A stretch of 64,000 bases of DNA from Gaiellasilicea sp963784895 (GCA_963784895.1 CAWATM010000006.1:1-64000), one strand, 5' to 3'. Positions 43,155 to 56,071 are shown, counted from the first letter of the stretch. Made by a program: numbers and translations. The notes: generated by a model from the letters alone, not told the origin.

Positions 43155-43511
43155 TCAGTCCTCCGCCGCCTCGGCCATCGACCGCGGCGCGGGCACGTTC
43201 TCGAAGCGCACGTTGCCCGCAGGAACGATCCAGGTCATCACCTCGACCGCGAGCCGGCCCGCTCGCACCGCCGGGTCCTCGTTGCTGAGCCGGCGCGCCC
43301 TCTCAGGGTCGCACGACATGATCGAGATGCCGCGCAGGCGCTCGTCGTCCTGGTCGACGAGCGGCCCGCCGCCGACGAGGTAGCCGCGGTCGCGCAGATC
43401 GGCTCGGAAGGCGAGATGCCGATCCTGGAGCTCGGCCGTCTCCTCATCCGTGAGCTCCGGTGCATCCGGCCGGCGCACGAGCAGCACCACCGTGTGCCGG
43501 TCGAACTGCAT
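43155..43511 (-). CDS. YCII-related domain protein
   Basis: A 118-residue dimeric alpha/beta-barrel-like protein with VVLLVRRPDAPELTDEE, LQDRHLAFRADLRDRGYLVGGGP and the later ISIMSCDPERARRLSNEDP, typical of YCII proteins. The conserved His of HLAF is kept. Function unknown in most members; some are dechlorinases or muconolactone isomerase-like. It starts at ATG with no clear ribosome binding site. Confidence 0.8.
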   Translation of the reverse strand: MQFDRHTVVLLVRRPDAPELTDEETAELQDRHLAFRADLRDRGYLVGGGPLVDQDDERLRGISIMSCDPERARRLSNEDPAVRAGRLAVEVMTWIVPAGNVRFENVPAPRSMAEAAED

Positions 43512-43625
43512 GCAACGAATTAGACCAGTCGCTCGGAGAGCGCGACCGTCTGCTCCGGTCGCTTACGATCACCGCGTTCACGAGCGGAGGACGCTCGACT
43601 CCTCAGACGTCAGGAGGTGAGACCC

Positions 43626-44045
43626 TTGCCGGGGCCTGGCTTGATCGACCACATCGGCATTGCCGTTCCGGACCTCGCCGCGGCCAAGGCGTACTACGAC
43701 GAGCTCATGTCGGTCCTCGGGCTCCGAGAGTGGTTCGAGACCGGCCCAGATGGACCGCTGAACTACGGGCCTGATGGTGCGTTGGGCACCCAACTCTTCT
43801 TCTACCAAGCAGAAGGGTCGGGCGACTACTCACGCGGCCGAACGGGCCTTCATCACCTCGCATTCCTGGTCGCGAGCCGTGCGGTCGTCCGAGAGGCACA
43901 CCAGTGGGCTCGTTCGCGCGAGTCCGTCATCCTCGACGAGCCCCGCGAGTTCCCGCAGTACGGAGAGCACTGCTTTGCGACCTACTGGCTCGATCCTCAT
44001 GGGTTCAAGCTCGAGGCGGTCTGCCACAGTCCTGAAGAGAGCTAG
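43626..44045 (+). CDS. VOC superfamily protein (glyoxalase-like)
   Basis: A 139-residue VOC protein: LIDHIGIAVPDLAAAKAYYDELM, then TGLHHLAFLVASRAVVREAHQWA and FATYWLDPHGFKLEAVCH. His, His and Glu positions for a metal are conserved. TTG 43626 is preferred because AGGAGG (43612-43617) lies 8 nt upstream; GTG 43617 would overlap that ribosome binding site. Reaction unknown. Confidence 0.8.
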   Translation: MPGPGLIDHIGIAVPDLAAAKAYYDELMSVLGLREWFETGPDGPLNYGPDGALGTQLFFYQAEGSGDYSRGRTGLHHLAFLVASRAVVREAHQWARSRESVILDEPREFPQYGEHCFATYWLDPHGFKLEAVCHSPEES

Positions 44046-44096
44046 TCGAGCTGGAACAGACCGGCTCGGGAGACTGACGGCGTGGCGACGGTGAAT

Positions 44097-44573
44097 TCAG
44101 CCGGCGCGCCGACGCACCATGGTTGCCAGCATCGTCGCCACGTGCACGCGCTCGCCGCCCTGCTCGGCGTGCGCGTTGCCACGGCAGACGGTCAGCGTGC
44201 GCCCGGCCCGGACGACCTCACCCTCCGCGACGAGTCTGTCGCCGCTTGCCGGCGCCAGCAGATTGATCTTCAGCTCGACCGTCAGCACCTCCGCGTCGTC
44301 CGGCATCAGGGTCAGAGCCGCGTAGCCGCAGGCGCTGTCGAGGACAGTGACGACGACTCCCGCATGGAGGAAACCGTCCTGCTGGGAGAGGTGCGGCTCG
44401 ATCGGCACCGCAATTGCGACGCGACCGTTGGCGACCTCGGCGAGATCGGCACGGAACGTCGCCATCACGCCCTGGCGAGCAAAGCTCTCGCGCACGCGCT
44501 CGACAATGGCAGCGTCAAGCGGCGCGGCGGCGCTCGGTGCCGCGGGGTCGGTCGCCTCGCCGTTTGCCGGCAC
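44097..44573 (-). CDS. PaaI-type hotdog thioesterase
   Basis: A 158-residue hotdog-fold protein expected to hydrolyse acyl-CoA. The family block QDGFLHAGVVVTVLDSACGYAALTL carries the catalytic HAG...D arrangement, and ELKINLLAPASGDRLVAEGEV follows. A low-complexity N-terminal 18 residues is not conserved. GTG 44573 is preceded by a -10-like box. Confidence 0.85.
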   Translation of the reverse strand: MPANGEATDPAAPSAAAPLDAAIVERVRESFARQGVMATFRADLAEVANGRVAIAVPIEPHLSQQDGFLHAGVVVTVLDSACGYAALTLMPDDAEVLTVELKINLLAPASGDRLVAEGEVVRAGRTLTVCRGNAHAEQGGERVHVATMLATMVRRRAG

Positions 44574-44579
44574 GCGGCG

Positions 44580-44585
44580 ACTCTA
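44580..44585 (-). promoter_or_regulatory. -10-like box, leaderless start
   Basis: TAGAGT on the minus strand ends 6 nt before GTG 44573, with no Shine-Dalgarno sequence. Confidence 0.45.
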
Positions 44586-44688
44586 CGAGAGCACGCGCTC
44601 GAGCGCGTCACGGTCGGTCGGTGCTCTCTGCGCCGGAAGCACGCGCTCGACGGGCGGTCGAGCACCTGGCGCAAGCCCGCGTTCGCCC

Positions 44689-46589
44689 TCAGACTCGCTC
44701 GGCGAGGAGAAGCGTCGCGTCCCGGACGACGTCGCGCCACCGGCCCGGCGGTGGGCGGAAGCCGCGCAGGTCGCCGCGCGCGGCGACGGCGACGAGAACC
44801 TCGCCGTCTCGGGTGAACGCCACGACCCCTTCCTCAGCTTGAAGCGGCTCGTAGCCGCCCGCGAACGCTCCCGGCGACCGCGCGCGCAGCGCCAGCGCCT
44901 CCCGGATCAGGTGCAGCTTCTGCGGTTCGTGCGCCGAGCCCAGAAGCCGGTGGCGAAGGGCGAAGTCGACGGGCCGCCGGTTGTCCGGGTCGACGAGCGC
45001 GAGGAACGGCAGCTCGTCGCCCTGATAGAGGTCGGGCAGGCCAGGCGAGGTCAGCTTCAACAGCGTCGTCCCGAGCACGATCCGCTCGGCCCGCACCGCC
45101 AGCTGCTCCGCGTAGGCGCCGAGCTCCTCGTCGGCGAGCAGGCCGACGGCCCACGCTTTCGCCGCGGACTCCCACTCGTGATCCTGGTCGATCCAGCTCG
45201 TGTTCACCTTTGCCTCGCGGAGCGCCTTCTCGAGATAGAGCTCGAGCCGCCCCGGCGTCAGAGGCCAGGTGCCGACGAGCGTCTGCAGGATCAGGTAGGC
45301 CTCGTTCGGGTCGCGCCAGCCGTCGATGCGGGCGCGGACGACCGCCTCCCATCCGGCCGGATCCGCCGAGATCGCGGCAAGACGAGCGCGGACGTCGCCG
45401 CTGCGCTTCGTGTCGTGCGTCGTCGTCGCGAGCAGCCCGCCCGGCGGCCGCGCCAGGTTCGCCTCGTGGAAGCCGGCGACCGAGAGCGCGAAGCGGCTCG
45501 GATCGCCGCCGACCTCGTTCAACGCCAGAAACCGGTTCCAGCGGTAGAACGCCGTGTCCTCGACGCCCTTCGCGTGCACCGGCGGCGTCGTCTGCTGGAA
45601 GCGCACGACGAACGCGTCGTGCCCGCGCTCGTCCAGCGTGAGGATTCGTGCCAGCGCGTCCGGCAGCCGCGCGTCCTCGATGGCAGCGCGGTCGGCGTCC
45701 GCGACGTCGCCGGAGTCGGGGTCGACGTAGGTCCGGTAGACGTGGAACGACGCCAGCGCCTGCTCGACGTCGGCGTCGAAGGGGAGCTTCGCCGCCAGCT
45801 GTGCGGCCTCTTCGGCGAAGGTCTCCCGCGCCTGCGCGCGTTTTGCCTCCGCTGCCACCTCGGCGAACGGCCGCTCCTCGCCGGTCAGCTCGCGGTAGAG
45901 CCGCGTCAGCGGCTCCTCTGCCGCGGGCGGCACGAAGAGCGCCGTGACGTCGTTGAGGAACTCATATCCAGTCGTCCCCTCGACCGGCCACTCCGGCCGC
46001 AGCCGCTCGCCCGGCTCGAGGATCTTCTCGACCCAGACCCGCTCGATCCCGGACTCGCGCAGCCGCTCGAGGTAGCGGCGCGGGTTTGCGAGCCCGTCCG
46101 GATGGTCGACGCGGACACCGTCGACGACGTCGTCCCGCGCGAGCTCGATCACCTTGGCGTGCGTCACCTCCCAGACCTCCGGATCCTCCATCCGCACGCC
46201 GGCAAGCTCCCCGACGTCGAAGAAGCGACGGTGGACGCCGGTGCGCCAGTCGAGGTCGAAGAACTTCGCGCGCCAGAGCGGATCGCGCCAGAAAGGGTTC
46301 TCGTCCGTCGCCGCCATGTGGTTCGGGACGATGTCGAGCACGATCCCCAGGCCGGCCGCCCGCGCGGCCGAGGAGAGCTCGCGCAGTCCCGCCTCGCCGC
46401 CGAGATCCTCCGAGACCCGGGTCGGGTCGACGACGTCGTAACCGTGGGTCGAGCCGGGTCGCGCCTGGAGCGACGGCGAGAGGTAGAGGTGCGAGATGCC
46501 GAGCTCGGCGAGATACGGGACGAGCTCGCGCGCAGCGCCGAGGCCGAGCCCCGGACTCAGCTGGAGTCGATACGTCGCTCGCGGCGCCG

Positions 46590-46593
<4 letters not shown>
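44689..46593 (-). CDS. treY: Maltooligosyltrehalose synthase
   Basis: GH13 isomerase that converts the reducing-end alpha-1,4 bond of a maltodextrin into alpha-1,1, giving maltooligosyltrehalose. Blocks: TYRLQLSPGLGLGAARELVPYL, GSTHGYDVVDPTRVSEDLGG, DGVRVDHPDGLANP (nucleophile Asp), RVWVEKIL (acid Glu) and TTHDTKRSGDVRARL. At 634 residues it is shorter than the usual 700-800. ATG 46593 overlaps the treX stop by 4 nt. Last gene of the long glucan/trehalose operon. Confidence 0.92.
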
Positions 46594-48700
<2,107 letters not shown>

Positions 48701-48704
<4 letters not shown>

Positions 48705-50203
48705 GCCCGAAGGTCTACCGTTTCGCCGGCGAAGTCGGCGTGCAGCGTCGCGCGGCCGCGACGGAGCTCGAGCGTGCGCGCAGCCTCGTCGAACGAGACG
48801 TCGAGCTCACGCGGAAGCTCGCGCCGCAGCCGCAGCAGATCGACGTAGAGCTGCTCAGGCTCTCGCGGCGTCAGCTTCGACAGCTCGAAGCTCTCGACAT
48901 CCTGCGGATCGGGTACCTCGCCGCCGAAGCCTGCGAAGCGGCGGAACTCGCGCTGCCTGCCCTCGCGCGTCGCGTCGGCGATGGCTGGGTCGATGTGGTC
49001 CGTGAAGAAGCGGAACGGCGCCTGCTCGCCGTACTCCTCGCCCTGGAAGAGCAGCGGCGTCCACGTGCTGAAGAGGACGACGGCGGCTGCGACGCGCCGC
49101 TTCGAATCGGGAAGCCGGTCGCCGAGGGCGCGGTTGCCGACCTGGTCGTGGTTCTGCGCCGCGGCGACAAGCCGCGGTCCCTCCGGCCGCCGCAGCTCGG
49201 CGGCGATCTGCGCGAGGGAACCATCGAACTCGTCGTAGTATCCGTCCCGCTCGCCGGTGAGCGCGACGTGGAGCGCGTGGTGGAGGCTGTCGAGCCACAT
49301 CGCATCGTGACCCCAGTCGGCGAGCGGTCTGAAGTCGGCGGCGCCCATCTCGCTGATCACGAGCGCGCCGGGGTTGGCGGCGCGCGCGCGGACGGCGAGC
49401 TCGGCGAGCACGTGCACGGGCGAGTCGTCCTGAACGGCGTGGACCGCGTCGAGGCGAAGGCCGTCGACTCTGTAGTCGCGCACCCACAGCTCCGCATTCT
49501 GAATCGCCCACTCGCGCACGCCGGCCTGCGCATAGTCGAGCGCGTCGCCCCAGGGGGTCGGGCCGAACCGGTCGGTGAAGTATGGGCCGAACGCGCGCAG
49601 CGCCTCGTCGCCGGGGCCGGCGTGGTTGTAGACGACGTCGAGAACGACGCCGAGGCCCTCGCGATGCGCAGCGTCGACGAGGCGCGCGAGCGCCTCCGGC
49701 CCGCCGTAGACCGGGTGCGGTGCGGAGGTGTGGAGGCCGTCGTACCCCCAGCCACGCTCGCCTGGGAACGTCGCGACCGGCATCAGCTCGATCGCCGTCA
49801 CGCCCAGCTCGCGGAGCGCCGCGAGCCGCGGGACGACGCCGTCGAAGGTGCCCTCGCGCGAGAACGTGCCGACGTGGAGCTCGTAGAGGACGAGCTCGCC
49901 CAGGTCGAGCCTCGGCCCGGGCGCGATCTCGAACCCGGTCGTGTCGAGGACGCGAGACGGCCCGCACACTCCCTCGGGCTGCCAGCGCGAGCACGGATCG
50001 GGCAGCGCCTCGCTGTCGACGAGCACGTGGTAGTCGTCCCCCGGCCGCAGCGGCGCCTCGCCCGCCCAGAAGCCGCCTCCGGTCGGCTCGAGCGCGTGCT
50101 CGGCGACCGCGATCGTGTGCGCCTTCGGTGCCCAGACCCCGAACTGCGTCAGCCCCGATGCGAGCGGAACCGCGCCGAGTCGGGTCGACGTCGTCAGAGT
50201 CAC
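48701..50203 (-). CDS. treZ: Maltooligosyltrehalose trehalohydrolase
   Basis: GH13_10 enzyme that releases trehalose from maltooligosyltrehalose. The N-terminal beta domain has FGVWAPKAHTIAVAEHAL, and VLYELHVGTFSREGTFDGV is typical. The catalytic blocks are DGLRLDAVHAV, LVISEMGAADF and AQNHDQVGNRA. DSLHHALHVALTGERDGYY is a family marker. At 500 residues it is shorter than most (about 580). GTG 50203 lies 13 nt after the ABC permease stop, so it is translated from the same transcript. Confidence 0.92.
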
Positions 50204-50216
50204 CGCGCGACGGTAC

Positions 50217-50984
50217 CTAACCCGCCGCTTCCGCCTTCCGCAGGCCGCGCAGCGACCAGACCGCGAAGAGCGAGACGAGCCCGAGCGCGATCACGAACGC
50301 CGAGAAGACGTGGATCTCGTCGCCGGCGAGCATGCTCCGCACCGCCTCGAGCACGTACGTGAGTGGATTCAGCGTCGCCACGGCCTCGATCCAGCCGGTC
50401 AGGAGTGCGAGCGGCACGTAGACGGGCGCGAAGAAGAGGATCAGGAACACCGGCATCTGCATCACGGGGCCGGCCTGGATCGTGCGGAAGCGCATCGCGA
50501 CACCGCACGCCCAGAGCAGACCCGCCACGTTGATCAGGAGCGCGAGCGCGTACATGCCGAAGACGTCGACCGGCCCCCCGAAGACGTTCATCCCGGCGAT
50601 CAGCGCGACGACGGTCAGCACGGTCGCCGTCAGGACCCAGCGGGTGAGCGCCGCCAGGGCGTAGCCGAGCACGATCCCGGTCCGGTTCGGCGCCGCGAGC
50701 AGCAGCCGACGCGCGAAGCCGGACTCGAAGTCGCGCGCGATCCCGAAGCCGGTGAAGACGCCCCCGAACGCCGCCGATTGGACGAGGACGAAGCAGAACT
50801 GGAAGGCCGTGTAGCCCGGCGGGAAGTCGAACCCCGGCACGTCCGCGACCTGCGAGAGCCCGCCGGCGAACGCAACGAAGAAGAAGAGCGGGAAGGCCAG
50901 CGAGGGAAAGAGGAGCGACGGGTTCGTGAAGACGACCTTCAGCGTCCGCCAGGCGACCCCGGAAGCGACCGGCCAGAGCCTCAC
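50217..50984 (-). CDS. ABC-2 type exporter permease (second subunit)
   Basis: A 255-residue permease with about six helices and the ABC-2 block FFFVAFAGGLSQV ... GYTAFQFCFVLVQSAAFGGVFTGFG. It pairs with the adjacent permease (4-nt GTGA overlap). It has no signal peptide and belongs to the DrrB/NodJ-like group that exports lipids, glycans or drugs. It is embedded in the glucan/trehalose operon between glgB and treZ. Substrate unknown. Confidence 0.87.
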   Translation of the reverse strand: MRLWPVASGVAWRTLKVVFTNPSLLFPSLAFPLFFFVAFAGGLSQVADVPGFDFPPGYTAFQFCFVLVQSAAFGGVFTGFGIARDFESGFARRLLLAAPNRTGIVLGYALAALTRWVLTATVLTVVALIAGMNVFGGPVDVFGMYALALLINVAGLLWACGVAMRFRTIQAGPVMQMPVFLILFFAPVYVPLALLTGWIEAVATLNPLTYVLEAVRSMLAGDEIHVFSAFVIALGLVSLFAVWSLRGLRKAEAAG

Positions 50985-51757
50985 GTCCGCACCAGCCGCT
51001 GCTTCAGTGCCATCCTCGCGAGCGTGGTCGCGACGATCCCGATCAGGATCGCGATGCCGAAGCCGAGGCCCAGCGCCCTCGCATCCCAGCCGGTGATGAT
51101 CAGGCTGCGGACGCACTCGATCAGGTACGAGACCGGGTTCACGCTCGCGACGACCCGAAACCACTCGACGTCGATCAGGTCGCGCGGCGTGTTCATCGAC
51201 GAGAGGAAGAGGAACACGAAGAGCAGCGGGAAGAGACCCTGGATCGACTCGCCCGAGCCGGTCCGCAGTGCCAGGTAGAGGCCGATCGCGCCGAAGCTGA
51301 TCGAGATCACGGCCGAGAAGAGCAGCAGGACGAGGATCCCGAGCGCGCCGGCCGCGAAGTCGACGCCGACGAGCACGCCGACGGCGATATAGAACGCCGC
51401 CTGGACGAGCCCGAGGACGACGGCGCCGCCGAGCAGGCCGACGATCAGCGAGATTCCGCGCATCGACGTGAGCGAGAGCCGGTTGAGGAAGCCGGTCTGA
51501 ATGTCGCGCGCGAGGTCGGTGCCGGCGTTCATCGTCGAGAAGAGCGCACCCTGGATGAACGGCACCGCCAGCGCGAAGGCGACGAAGGAGTCGGTCGGGA
51601 AGCCGGGCAGCTGGGTCGACGCCTCGAGCCCGCCCGAGTTCACGAGCAGGAGCAGCATCGGGAAGATCAGGGGAAAGACGACCGCTGCCGGTTGGCGGCT
51701 TGTGCGGACGACCGACCGCCGCGCGATCGCGCCGACCTGCGGCAGTGCAGTGCTCAT
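50981..51757 (-). CDS. ABC-2 type exporter permease (first subunit)
   Basis: A 258-residue permease with six helices (FPLIFPMLLLLVNSGG, FVAFALAVPFIQGALFSTM, FLNRLSLTSMRG and others). It overlaps the ATPase stop by 4 nt (51754-51757). With the second permease and the ATPase it forms a complete exporter encoded by three contiguous genes. Confidence 0.87.
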   Translation of the reverse strand: MSTALPQVGAIARRSVVRTSRQPAAVVFPLIFPMLLLLVNSGGLEASTQLPGFPTDSFVAFALAVPFIQGALFSTMNAGTDLARDIQTGFLNRLSLTSMRGISLIVGLLGGAVVLGLVQAAFYIAVGVLVGVDFAAGALGILVLLLFSAVISISFGAIGLYLALRTGSGESIQGLFPLLFVFLFLSSMNTPRDLIDVEWFRVVASVNPVSYLIECVRSLIITGWDARALGLGFGIAILIGIVATTLARMALKQRLVRT

Positions 51758-52764
51758 GCGGCCGTGTCGCCCGCGTCCGGCTCGTCCTCTTCCGCGCCTT
51801 CGAGGGAGCGGCCGGTCTTGGCGAGGAAGACGTCGTCGAGCGAGGGCGCCTGGATCTCGAGGCTGGCGAGCTTGAGGCCGGCGTCGTCGACCGCGCGCAC
51901 GACCGCGGGCAGGCCGGCCAGCCCTTCTCGGAGCCGGACGACGACGTCGCGGTTGCCGCCGTCGAGCGACTCGCCGTACGGTGCGAGCGCGTCGACGAGC
52001 CGCTCGCGGTCCGACTCCTCTGCCGGGACCGCATGCACGCTCGGCAACCCGATCTCGGCCTTGAGCGCCTGCGGCGTCCCCTCGGCCACGATGTGGCCGT
52101 GGTCGATGATCCCGACACGGTTCGCGAGCACGTCCGCCTCCTCGAGGTACTGCGTCGTCAGGAAGACGGTGACGCCGTCCTCGCGGGCGAGCCGGGCGAC
52201 CTCGTCCCAGAGGGCGGTGCGGCTCTGGATGTCGAGCCCCGTGGTCGGCTCGTCGAGGAAGAGAATGCGAGGGCGGTGCACGAGGGCGAGCGCCAGGTCG
52301 AGCCGCCGCTTCATGCCGCCCGAGTAGCCTCCGACCTTGCGGTCGGCCGCCTCGGTGAGGCCGACCCGGGCGAGCAGCTCATCGGAGCGCTGCTTGCGCT
52401 CGGCGCGGGCGATCCCCTGCAGCGTCGCCTGTAGGCGCAGGTGGTCGCGTCCGGTCAGCATCGGGTCGAGCGCCGCCTCCTGCAGCGCGGCGCCGATCAC
52501 GCTGCGCACCTTCGGCCCCTCGGCGACGACGTCGAAGCCGCCCACATGGGCCGTCCCGGCCGTCGGCGGCAACAGTGTCGTCAGCATCAGCACCGTCGTC
52601 GACTTGCCGGCGCCGTTCGGCCCCAGGAAGCCGTAGATCTCGCCGGGGTCGACATGGAGATCGATCCCGTCGACGGCCCGCGGCCCCTTCTTGAACTCGC
52701 GGACGAGACCCTCGACCTCGATGCTGTTCGCCCGCTCGGTCCCCATCCCGGCCACCCTAGTCAT
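51754..52764 (-). CDS. ABC exporter ATPase, DrrA type
   Basis: A 336-residue ATPase. Walker A GPNGAGKST, Q-loop region IGAALQEAALD, signature YSGGMKRRLDLALAL, Walker B ILFLDEPTTGLD and switch TTQYLEEAD are complete. The C-terminal 100 residues form the DrrA-type accessory domain (DUF4162-like). ATG 52764 or ATG 52746 may be used. It starts 34 nt downstream of glgB, with no terminator between, so it belongs to the same operon. Confidence 0.9.
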   Translation of the reverse strand: MTRVAGMGTERANSIEVEGLVREFKKGPRAVDGIDLHVDPGEIYGFLGPNGAGKSTTVLMLTTLLPPTAGTAHVGGFDVVAEGPKVRSVIGAALQEAALDPMLTGRDHLRLQATLQGIARAERKQRSDELLARVGLTEAADRKVGGYSGGMKRRLDLALALVHRPRILFLDEPTTGLDIQSRTALWDEVARLAREDGVTVFLTTQYLEEADVLANRVGIIDHGHIVAEGTPQALKAEIGLPSVHAVPAEESDRERLVDALAPYGESLDGGNRDVVVRLREGLAGLPAVVRAVDDAGLKLASLEIQAPSLDDVFLAKTGRSLEGAEEDEPDAGDTAA

Positions 52765-52798
52765 CCGCGCAAGGTGAGCAGTTCGTTTCGCAGCCTCC

Positions 52799-54682
52799 TT
52801 ACGAAGCCCGGGTCTTCACGCCGTCCGGGCCGCCCGGCACGAGCCAGACGACGCCGAGCGGAGGCAACGTCAGCTCGGCCGACTGCTTCTGCTCGTTCCA
52901 CGGGGTCTTCTCCGTCTCGATCCCGAGCCCGTTGCCGACGTCGCTGCCGCCGTAGAAGCGCGAGTCGGTGTTCAGCGCCTCCCGCCACGTGCCGGCCGTC
53001 GGCAAGCCGATGCGCCAGCCCTCGCGCACCATCGGCGAGAAGTTGCACGCGACGACGACCGAGCGCTTCCCGTCCTCGGTGCGGCGGGCGAACGCGAGCA
53101 CGTTCTCGTTCGCCGCGTTCGGCTCCAGCCAGAGGAAGCCCTCGTGCGAGTGATCGAGCTGCCACAGCGCCGGCTCCTGTGCGTAGACCGCGTTCAAGTC
53201 GCGGACGAGCGCGAGCATCCCGGCGTGGTCGGCTTGGTCGAGCAGGTGCCAGTCGAGCGATCCCGCCGGCTCGCTCCACTCCTGCTCCTGCGCGAATTCG
53301 CCGCCCATGAAGAGCAGCTGCTTGCCGGGGTGCGCCCACATGTAGCCGTAGAGTGCGCGCAGGTTGGCGAAGCGCTGCCAACGGTCGCCGGGCATCTTCC
53401 CGAGCAGCGAGCGCTTGCCGTGCACGACCTCGTCGTGGGAGAGCGGCAGGACGAAGTTCTCGTTCCAGGCGTAGACCATCGAGAAGGTCAGCTCGTGGTG
53501 GTGGAAGCGGCGGTGCACCGGCTCCTTGGAGACGTATTCCAGCGTGTCGTGCATCCAGCCCATGTTCCACTTGTGCCCGAAGCCGAGACCGCCGAGGTAC
53601 GTCGGCCGCGAGACGCCCGGCCACGCGGTCGACTCCTCTGCGATCGTCATCACGCCCTGCTCCCGCCCGTAGACGACCTCGTTCAGCTCGCGCAGGAATG
53701 AGACCGCTTCCAGATCCTCGCGGCCGCCGTGCACGTTCGGCACCCACTCGCCGTGCTTGCGCGAGTAATCGAGGTAGAGCATCGACGCGACCGCGTCCAC
53801 GCGCAGCCCGTCGGCGTGGAACTCGCGCAACCAGTAGAGCGCATTCGCAAGCAGAAAGTTGCGCACCTCGTTGCGGCCGAGGTTGAAGATGAGCGTGCCC
53901 CAGTCGGGATGCGCCCCGCGCCGCGGGTCCTCGTGCTCGTACAGCGCCGTCCCGTCGAAGCGCGCAAGCGCGAACTCGTCCCGCGGGAAATGCGCGGGCA
54001 CCCAGTCGAGGATGACGCCGATCCCGGCCTGATGGAGCGCGTCGACGAGCGCGCGGAACTCGTCCGGCTCGCCCAGCGTCGATGCGGGCGCGTAGAAGCC
54101 GGTCACCTGATAGCCCCACGAGCCCGAGAATGGATGGTGCATCACCGGCAGGAACTCGACGTGCGTGAAGCCGAGGTCGCCGGCGTAGGCAGTGAGCTGC
54201 TCCGCCAGCTCCTTCCAGCCGAGTCCGAGCCGCCACGAGCCCGGGTGGACTTCGTAGACCGAGATCGGGTCCCGCAGCTGGTCGAAGCTGCGACGCCGCT
54301 CGAGCCAGTCGTCATCGGCCCACTCGTAGCGGGAGCGGTAGATCCGGGACGCGGTCTTCGGCGGGATCTCCGCGTGGAACGCGAACGGGTCGGACTTCAG
54401 GCGGAGGTGCCCGTCGGCGCCGTGCACCTCGAATTTGTACGCGTTCCCCTCGGAGGCCTCGGGCACGAGCGCGGCCCAGATCCCGGACGAGCCCTGCAGC
54501 TCGAGCGGGTGGGTGCGACCATCCCAGAGGTTCCAGTCGCCGACGACCGAGACGCCGCGCGCGTTCGGCGCCCAGACCGAGAACGCGACCCCGTCGTCGG
54601 TCACGTGCGCCCCGAGGCGCTCGTAGATCCGCTCGTGCCGGCCCTCTCCGGCGAGATGGAGGTCGAGCTCGCCGAGCTTCAT
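52799..54682 (-). CDS. glgB: 1,4-alpha-glucan branching enzyme
   Basis: GH13_9 enzyme, 627 residues, that makes alpha-1,6 branches. In the GlgE pathway it finishes the polymer elongated by GlgE. One CBM48 domain (AFSVWAPNARGVSVVGDWNLWDG) is present, without the extra N-terminal module of long forms. Catalytic blocks are DGLRVDAVASMLYLDYSR, MTIAEESTAWPGVSRP and LSHDEVVHGKRSLL. ATG 54682 overlaps the maltokinase stop by 4 nt. Confidence 0.95.
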   Translation of the reverse strand: MKLGELDLHLAGEGRHERIYERLGAHVTDDGVAFSVWAPNARGVSVVGDWNLWDGRTHPLELQGSSGIWAALVPEASEGNAYKFEVHGADGHLRLKSDPFAFHAEIPPKTASRIYRSRYEWADDDWLERRRSFDQLRDPISVYEVHPGSWRLGLGWKELAEQLTAYAGDLGFTHVEFLPVMHHPFSGSWGYQVTGFYAPASTLGEPDEFRALVDALHQAGIGVILDWVPAHFPRDEFALARFDGTALYEHEDPRRGAHPDWGTLIFNLGRNEVRNFLLANALYWLREFHADGLRVDAVASMLYLDYSRKHGEWVPNVHGGREDLEAVSFLRELNEVVYGREQGVMTIAEESTAWPGVSRPTYLGGLGFGHKWNMGWMHDTLEYVSKEPVHRRFHHHELTFSMVYAWNENFVLPLSHDEVVHGKRSLLGKMPGDRWQRFANLRALYGYMWAHPGKQLLFMGGEFAQEQEWSEPAGSLDWHLLDQADHAGMLALVRDLNAVYAQEPALWQLDHSHEGFLWLEPNAANENVLAFARRTEDGKRSVVVACNFSPMVREGWRIGLPTAGTWREALNTDSRFYGGSDVGNGLGIETEKTPWNEQKQSAELTLPPLGVVWLVPGGPDGVKTRAS

Positions 54683-56071
54683 TGACTCAACATCCGCAGG
54701 ATGCCCGCGACCGGGATTGCGACCCAGTCGGGGCGGTTGTTGAGCTCGTAACGAAGCTCGTAAACGGCCTTCTCCAGCTCGAAGATCGCGAGCAGCCGCT
54801 CGACCTGATCGCGGCTCGACGGCAGCAGCGACGGCTCCGCCGTGTCGATGTAGCCGTCGAGGAACTCCGCCCGGCAGTGCTCCTCCCAGCCCTCGGGCGG
54901 ATCGACGCCGCGCTGGATCTTCGCCGCCGACGCGGCATACGCGAACGAGCGCAGCATTCCCGCGACGTCGCGGAGCGGCGAGATCTTGCGGCGCCGCTCT
55001 GGGACGGAGCGCGCCGGCTCGCCCTCGAAGTCGAGAACCAGCCAATCGCCCGCGTCCGTCCAGAGCGCCTGGGCGAGGTGGTAGTCGCCGTGGGTGCGGA
55101 TGACGCGGCCGACGTGGCCGATGTTCGTCAGCAGGCGCAGGTGGTCGCGCACCTCCTCGCCGCGGCCGCGCACTTGCTCGAGCGCCGGGATCTCGGGGAG
55201 AGAGGCAAAGACCTGCTCGATCTCCTCGTCGATCGACGCCGACAGGAGTGCGAGCGCCTCGGTGCTCGGATCCTCGGGCGCGAAATGCGGGTCGCCCGGA
55301 TCGGACGCGAGCGCGTTGTGCAGCAGCGCCGTCACCTCGCCGAGCCGGCGGGCGTGCTCCGGGATCCAGCCGGGCTCATTCCCTGCGAGTGTGTCGAGCG
55401 CGAGCTCCCAGCCGTCGCCCTTCGCCGGCACGAACTCCTGCACGATCGCGAGCGTCGCCTCGAGCGGCCGCCCCTCGTAGGCGATGTAGCCCTCGAGGGC
55501 GGCGGTGTGCTCGAAGCCGCGCTCGGTGAGGAAGCGAAGCACCTCGAGCTCCGGGTTCATGCCCGGGCCGAGCCGGCGGTAGAGCTTGAGCGCGTAGCGC
55601 TCGTCGAGCACGAGTGAGCTGTTCGACTGCTCGGCTCCCATCGGCCGCGCCGTCTCGATCTCGGCGGGAAGGTCGCCGATCGGCCGGAACGCGATCGTCG
55701 CCTCGCCCGTGTCCAGCGCCGCGTCCGTCCGGATCAACTCGATCAACCTGCGCGCGAGCTCCGGGTCGGCGATCGCGTCGTAGGCCACCCAGCCCTCCGT
55801 CTCGGCGATCGCAGCGGTTTTCCAGCCGTCCTCGGCCGGCCGGAAGCCGAGCGGCAGGTGGTAGAGGTCGTGCGTCTGCAGGCCGTAGCGAACCTCGACC
55901 ACCGCGATCGCGAGGATCGGCGGCTCCCCGGGTGCGACGCCGGCATCGAGGATGCGCGCGTCGAGCACATCCCTCGACTTCCCGCCGAACCAGCGCTGCG
56001 AGGCGATCGTGCCGAGCAGGACGAGCCCGTCGAGGAAGTGGAGGTCGCCGCTCTCGATGCGGCTCTTCAGG

